This document shows, one piece after another, positions 14,220-14,614 of a stretch of 14,614 nt of DNA. The position numbers and the translations under genes were made by a program. Source of the stretch: Mycobacterium sp. (GTDB lineage: Bacteria > Actinomycetota > Actinomycetes > Mycobacteriales > Mycobacteriaceae); contig JAHBAP020000251.1 in assembly GCA_018500005.2 (NCBI GenBank), forward strand, positions 1-14,614, given 5' to 3'. Position 1 is the stretch's first letter. Each line of letters begins with the position of its first letter. The notes under the pieces are model-generated. The model was not told where the DNA came from, did not search any database, and was given only the letters and a program-made list of their open reading frames with translations.

Positions 14220-14595
14220 ATGGCCAAGAAGGTCAAGAACGAGAACACCATCGAAGATCTCAAGACCCCGCTGCTCGCCGCGGTCGGTGCCGCCGACCTC
14301 GCGCTGGCCACGGTCAACGAGATCGTCTCCACCCTGCGCGAGCGGGCCGAGCTGGCCGGCGACCGCATGGACGACCGGCGCGCCGCGCTGACCCGTCTGC
14401 AGGAGGAGCTGCCCAAGCGGACCGAGGAGTTGCGTGGCAAGCTCACCACCGAGGAGCTGCGCAAGGCTGCCGACGAGTTCCTGGTGGACGCCACCGAGAC
14501 CTACAACAACCTGGTCGCCCGTGGCGAGGCCGCTCTGGAGCGGATCAAGGGCCAGTCTGAGTTCAAGGAGGCCGCCGGCCGCGTCGAGGGTTACG
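14220..14595 (+). CDS. hbhA: Heparin-binding hemagglutinin, N-terminal 125 codons (cut by contig end)
   Basis: ATG at 14220 follows AAAGGA (14204-14209). The product begins [20 protein letters not shown] and continues [36 protein letters not shown] and [15 protein letters not shown], the coiled-coil region of HBHA (Rv0475, 199 aa from memory). HBHA is a surface-exposed adhesin that binds sulfated glycans through a C-terminal Lys/Ala/Pro-rich tail and is also linked to lipid inclusions in environmental mycobacteria. The tail is missing because genomic sequence ends at 14595 and adapter follows; this is an assembly limit and not a biological truncation. The [10 protein letters not shown]-terminus is more basic than the M. 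tuberculosis one. Confidence 0.93.
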
Positions 14596-14614
14596 CTGTC
14601 TCTTATACACATCT
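14596..14614. other. Tn5/Nextera mosaic-end adapter remnant (sequencing artefact)
   Basis: The final 19 bases, CTGTCTCTTATACACATCT, are exactly the Nextera transposase adapter sequence. Read on the minus strand from the end they give the well-known artefact peptide MCIRDS. They are not genomic. Confidence 0.97.

Noticed and set aside
14190..14612. Minus-strand ORF starting MCIRDS
   Set aside because: It begins inside the sequencing adapter and runs antisense to hbhA.

Overview
The window comes from a high-GC actinobacterium, almost certainly a Mycolicibacterium/Mycobacterium. The gene order (aldehyde dehydrogenase, DUF779, two small membrane proteins, lpdC, Rv0463-like, Rv0464c-like, ramB, Rv0466-like, icl1, fadB2, umaA, ... 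madR, Rv0473-like, Rv0474-like, hbhA) follows the Rv0458-Rv0475 block of M. tuberculosis as I recall it. Protein lengths also agree well (Lpd 464 aa, RamB 474 aa). The main departure is a polyphosphate kinase 2 gene between umaA and madR, where I recall pcaA and small hypotheticals in M. tuberculosis. The last 19 bases are a Tn5/Nextera mosaic-end adapter, so the right edge is the end of a draft contig and hbhA is cut there artificially.

Layout. 1-1034: the 3' end of an acetaldehyde-type aldehyde dehydrogenase coupled to a DUF779 protein that lacks a conventional start codon. 1064-2252: two overlapping membrane-protein genes, the second with an expanded acidic Ser/Gly-rich region. 2294-3972: dihydrolipoamide dehydrogenase overlapping a small membrane protein. 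4016-6110, minus strand: ramB, then a 32-bp tandem repeat array encoding four chained micro-ORFs, then a carboxymuconolactone-decarboxylase-like gene. 6180-8628: an acyl-ACP thioesterase-like gene, then icl1 with a clustered RamB-type operator upstream and a strong intrinsic terminator downstream. 8652-10553: fadB2 and umaA. 10561-12209, minus strand: ppk2 and madR. 12349-14595: a DUF445 membrane protein, an XRE-family regulator and truncated hbhA.

Themes. The window is built around two-carbon and fatty-acid carbon use: aldehyde oxidation, Lpd, the glyoxylate shunt and its regulator, 3-hydroxyacyl-CoA dehydrogenase, mycolate modification by UmaA, and the acyl-CoA-responsive mycolate regulator MadR. 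Many genes lack a Shine-Dalgarno sequence but have a -10-like hexamer 6-9 nt before the start codon, which suggests leaderless transcripts. Genes within an operon are joined by 1-8 nt overlaps.

The most unusual structure is at 4558-4688. Four nearly identical 10-11 codon ORFs overlap one another by ATGA. The first opens on the ramB stop codon and the last closes on the start codon of the downstream gene, which makes a translational relay. The design resembles the MIRU repeats described in the mycobacterial senX3-regX3 operon, but the unit length and sequence differ from the MIRU I know.
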